This document shows, in pieces, positions 62,489 through 64,000 of a stretch of 64,000 nt of DNA. Below the pieces are notes generated by a model that worked only from the letters and a program-made list of their open reading frames with translations, had not been told where the DNA came from and did not search any database. Each line of letters starts with the position of its first letter. Position 1 is the first letter of the stretch. The DNA comes from an uncultured Eubacterium sp. (GTDB lineage: Bacteria; Bacillota; Clostridia; Lachnospirales; Lachnospiraceae): contig CAJUBZ010000002.1 in the NCBI GenBank assembly GCA_910584795.1, positions 234,715 to 298,714 of the forward strand, given 5' to 3'. A program made the position numbers and the translations under genes.

Positions 62489-63181
62489 ATGAGAAAAGTG
62501 ACAGCGATAGTATTGGCTGCAGGAAGTGGCAGCCGTATGAAGAGCAGTACAAAAAAACAGTTCATGGAACTAAAGGGAAAACCAATTTTGTGGTATTCCC
62601 TTTTTGCATTTGAAGAATATGGAGTAAATCAAATTATTTTGGTTACGGGGAAAGAAGATATTGAATATTGTAAAAAAGAAATTGTTGAACGATATGGATT
62701 TGAGAAAGTAACGGATATTGTGGCTGGTGGAAGCGAACGCTATGAGTCAGTGTACAATGGACTAGGTAAGGTTACTGGAGATATCGTATTGATACATGAT
62801 GGGGCAAGACCGTTAATTTCACAAGATATTATAGAGCGATGTATAGAAAATACAATAAAGGAAGGTGCATGTGTTTCTGGGATGCCGGTGAAAGATACCA
62901 TTAAAATTATTAATGACGATAAGATGGTAATTGATACTCCGAATAGAAATTATTTATGGATTACACAGACTCCTCAGAGTTTTATGTATGAATTGGTAAA
63001 AACTGCATATGATAAAATGCAGAAAAGCGATTGTGACAATATTACTGATGACGCTATGGTGGTAGAGCAGTTTACAAACCATAAAGTAAAGTTTGTGGAA
63101 GGAGATTATTCTAATATTAAGATAACTACTCCTGAGGATATCCTGGTGGCAGAATCACTGTTAAGCCTTTCAGAATCTTAA
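62489..63181 (+). CDS. ispD: 2-C-methyl-D-erythritol 4-phosphate cytidylyltransferase
   Basis: A 230-residue nucleotidyltransferase of the MEP isoprenoid pathway. AIVLAAGSGSRMKSSTKKQF binds CTP, LIHDGARPLIS and PVKDTIK are further signatures. I place the start at 62489 (MRKVTAIV) because GGAG lies 7 bp upstream, not at 62477. It is unlinked here to other isp genes. The TAA stop is the first triplet of repeat R5. Confidence 0.95.
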   Translation: MRKVTAIVLAAGSGSRMKSSTKKQFMELKGKPILWYSLFAFEEYGVNQIILVTGKEDIEYCKKEIVERYGFEKVTDIVAGGSERYESVYNGLGKVTGDIVLIHDGARPLISQDIIERCIENTIKEGACVSGMPVKDTIKIINDDKMVIDTPNRNYLWITQTPQSFMYELVKTAYDKMQKSDCDNITDDAMVVEQFTNHKVKFVEGDYSNIKITTPEDILVAESLLSLSES

Positions 63182-63480
63182 CAGTTCAGCCAACAGCTCG
63201 AATCCGCGTTGCTTCTTCTCACTTTTATGGCTTAGCATGTAACGTGAAAAAGGAAGGGATCAACAGTTCAGCCAACAGCTCGAATCCGCGTTGCTTCTTC
63301 TCGCATTTATGGCTTAGCATGTAACGTGAAAAAGGAAGGGATCAACAGTTCAGCCAACAGCTCGAATCCGCGTTGCTTCTTCTCGCTTTTATGGCTCACC
63401 ATATACAGAAAAATACGGACTCAAAGTCCTGCAAGCAGTCCTTATGAGTCTATATTTTTCTGTGCATGGCTGAACTGTTG
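63179..63480 (-). repeat. stem-loop element with three tandem arms (R5)
   Basis: Three arm units start at 63179, 63261 and 63343 (exact 82-bp period), each with AACAGTTCAGCC, CAGCTCGAATCCGCG and TATGGCT. The third continues through CACCATA into the hairpin (ACAGAAAAATA and mirror, loop CCTGCAAGCAGTCC) and ends GCATGGCTGAACTGTTG. The first unit begins on the ispD stop codon. Confidence 0.88.
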
Positions 63481-63501
63481 TAAAAAAAATGCAAAATGTT
63501 G

Positions 63502-63530
63502 TTGACAGTGAAAAAAAATAGTGATAATAT
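63502..63530 (+). promoter_or_regulatory. promoter for the tRNA-Ser genes
   Basis: TTGACA at 63502-63507 and TAATAT at 63525-63530, spacer 17 bp, about 30 bp before the first tRNA. Confidence 0.85.
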
Positions 63531-63559
63531 AGTCAAGCACGTTACGAAAGACGTGTCAC

Positions 63560-63644
63560 GGAGAGGTGTCCGAGTGGTTTATGGTGCCGGTCTTGAAAAC
63601 CGGTGTGGTTAGTCCCACCGTGGGTTCGAATCCCACCTTCTCCG
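63560..63644 (+). tRNA. tRNA-Ser (UGA)
   Basis: An 85-nt class II tRNA. Acceptor GGAGAGG pairs with CTTCTCC (one G-U), anticodon loop CTTGAAA gives anticodon TGA at 63594-63596, with a long variable arm and GGTTCGAATCC T-loop region. Discriminator G; CCA is not encoded. Confidence 0.97.
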
Positions 63645-63715
63645 CTTATATATTGTTTATTCTTGGTTGAATGATAATATATATTTTTTATAAGTAAAAA
63701 AGAAGTCAACTACTT

Positions 63716-63804
63716 GGAGAAGTACCCAAGTGGCTGAAGGGGCTCCCCTGGAAAGGGAGTAGGTCGTTAATAGCGGCGCGAGGGTTCAAATCCCTCCTTC
63801 TCCG
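63716..63804 (+). tRNA. tRNA-Ser (GGA)
   Basis: An 89-nt class II tRNA. Acceptor GGAGAAG pairs perfectly with CTTCTCC, anticodon loop CTGGAAA gives anticodon GGA at 63750-63752, and a long variable arm (TAGGTCGTTAATAGCGGCGC) is typical of serine tRNA. Discriminator G; CCA is not encoded. Confidence 0.97.
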
Positions 63805-63850
63805 TTTGAAAAGCTTCTTTAAAAACTTTTAAAAAAGTTCAAAAAAGTTG

Positions 63851-63963
63851 TTGACACAAATCAGAGGTTATGATATATTAGACAAGCTGTCGCTGAGACA
63901 GAAAAACTTCTGAAAAAAAAGAAGAAAAAAGTTGTTGACAAGAAGGTCACACAGTGGTATACT
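63851..63963 (+). promoter_or_regulatory. tandem strong promoters, probably of an rRNA operon
   Basis: P1: TTGACA 63851-63856, TATATT 63874-63879, spacer 17. P2: TTGACA 63935-63940, TATACT 63958-63963, spacer 17. Both are preceded by AAAAAAGTTG and followed by a GTCGC-containing leader, a duplicated promoter module. Sequence after 63963 looks like an rRNA leader, but no rRNA is reached in the window. Confidence 0.7.
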
Positions 63964-64000
63964 GAGTAGGCTGTCGCAAAAACGACAACAAAGAACATTG

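Noticed and set aside
1..64000. Prophage, integrative element or insertion sequence
   Set aside because: No integrase, transposase, relaxase or phage structural gene was found, and gene content and codon use look uniform.

Overview
The window looks like chromosomal DNA of a low-GC, Gram-positive anaerobe of the class Clostridia, most likely family Lachnospiraceae. This rests on the AT-rich codon use, strong AGGAGG ribosome binding sites, a monomeric [FeFe] hydrogenase, a glycyl-radical (anaerobic) ribonucleotide reductase, a long-form ribosome hibernation factor, ECF vitamin transporters, and secreted carbohydrate-active proteins with highly basic C-terminal repeats. I cannot name the genus from sequence alone. 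There is no transposase, integrase, phage gene or CRISPR array. Nearly everything is core chromosome, and the odd material lies between the genes.

Layout. 1-1.6 kb: end of truA, then the L13-S9 ribosomal pair. 1.9-8.2 kb: mixed genes (DUF1848 protein, BFD-like ferredoxin, uracil-DNA glycosylase, MATE pump, a UppS-like prenyltransferase, a cold shock protein, PnuC behind a structured leader, a YoaK-like membrane protein). 8.3-23.8 kb: envelope and sugar genes (a discoidin-repeat secreted protein, a PTS EIICBA, an RND pump with a built-in coiled coil, UppP, a TVP38-like protein and a GH81 beta-1,3-glucanase). 24-31.8 kb: pyruvate kinase, MgtE behind a small ORF, hydrogenase plus ECF S-component on the minus strand with a Rex-like site, a second MATE pump and a DUF4234 protein. 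32-41.8 kb: nrdD with NrdR boxes, a small alarmone synthetase, two beta-helix proteins, an aldo/keto reductase and an SDR. 42-48.3 kb: a NlpC/P60 wall hydrolase, hpf, secA, prfB. 48.5-52.5 kb: hom, a phosphoglycerate-mutase-like gene and aspartate kinase. 52.5-58.1 kb: a phased inverted-repeat array, then an FMN riboswitch and ribD-ribE-ribBA-ribH-HAD-ribU. 58.2-63.2 kb: the t6A tRNA-modification set (tsaE, tsaB, tsaD) with rimI, rnz and ispD. 63.5-64 kb: two tRNA-Ser genes and tandem promoters that probably start an rRNA operon beyond the window.

How the genes work together. The riboflavin block can make FMN and FAD precursors and import riboflavin under one riboswitch. hom, the phosphoglycerate-mutase-like gene and aspartate kinase form a threonine-branch block in which the middle gene may stand in for homoserine kinase. 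The GH81 enzyme, the discoidin-repeat protein and two GH55/pectate-lyase-3-like proteins point to use of beta-1,3-glucan, though they are not in one operon. The hydrogenase, NrdD and the Rex-like and NrdR-like sites fit a fermentative anaerobe.

The most unusual content is non-coding. (1) A dispersed element bounded by TAACAGTTCAGCC and its reverse complement occurs at five loci, always at gene 3' ends; three copies begin exactly on the stop codon and one supplies the last codons of prfB. (2) Three large imperfect palindromes have different stems but the same asymmetric internal loop, and two of them also share the same pair of inner hairpins. (3) Four to five copies of a 74-bp-spaced inverted repeat (TTACACGTA / TACGTGTAA) lie upstream of the riboflavin operon. 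None of these is explained by the genes around them.
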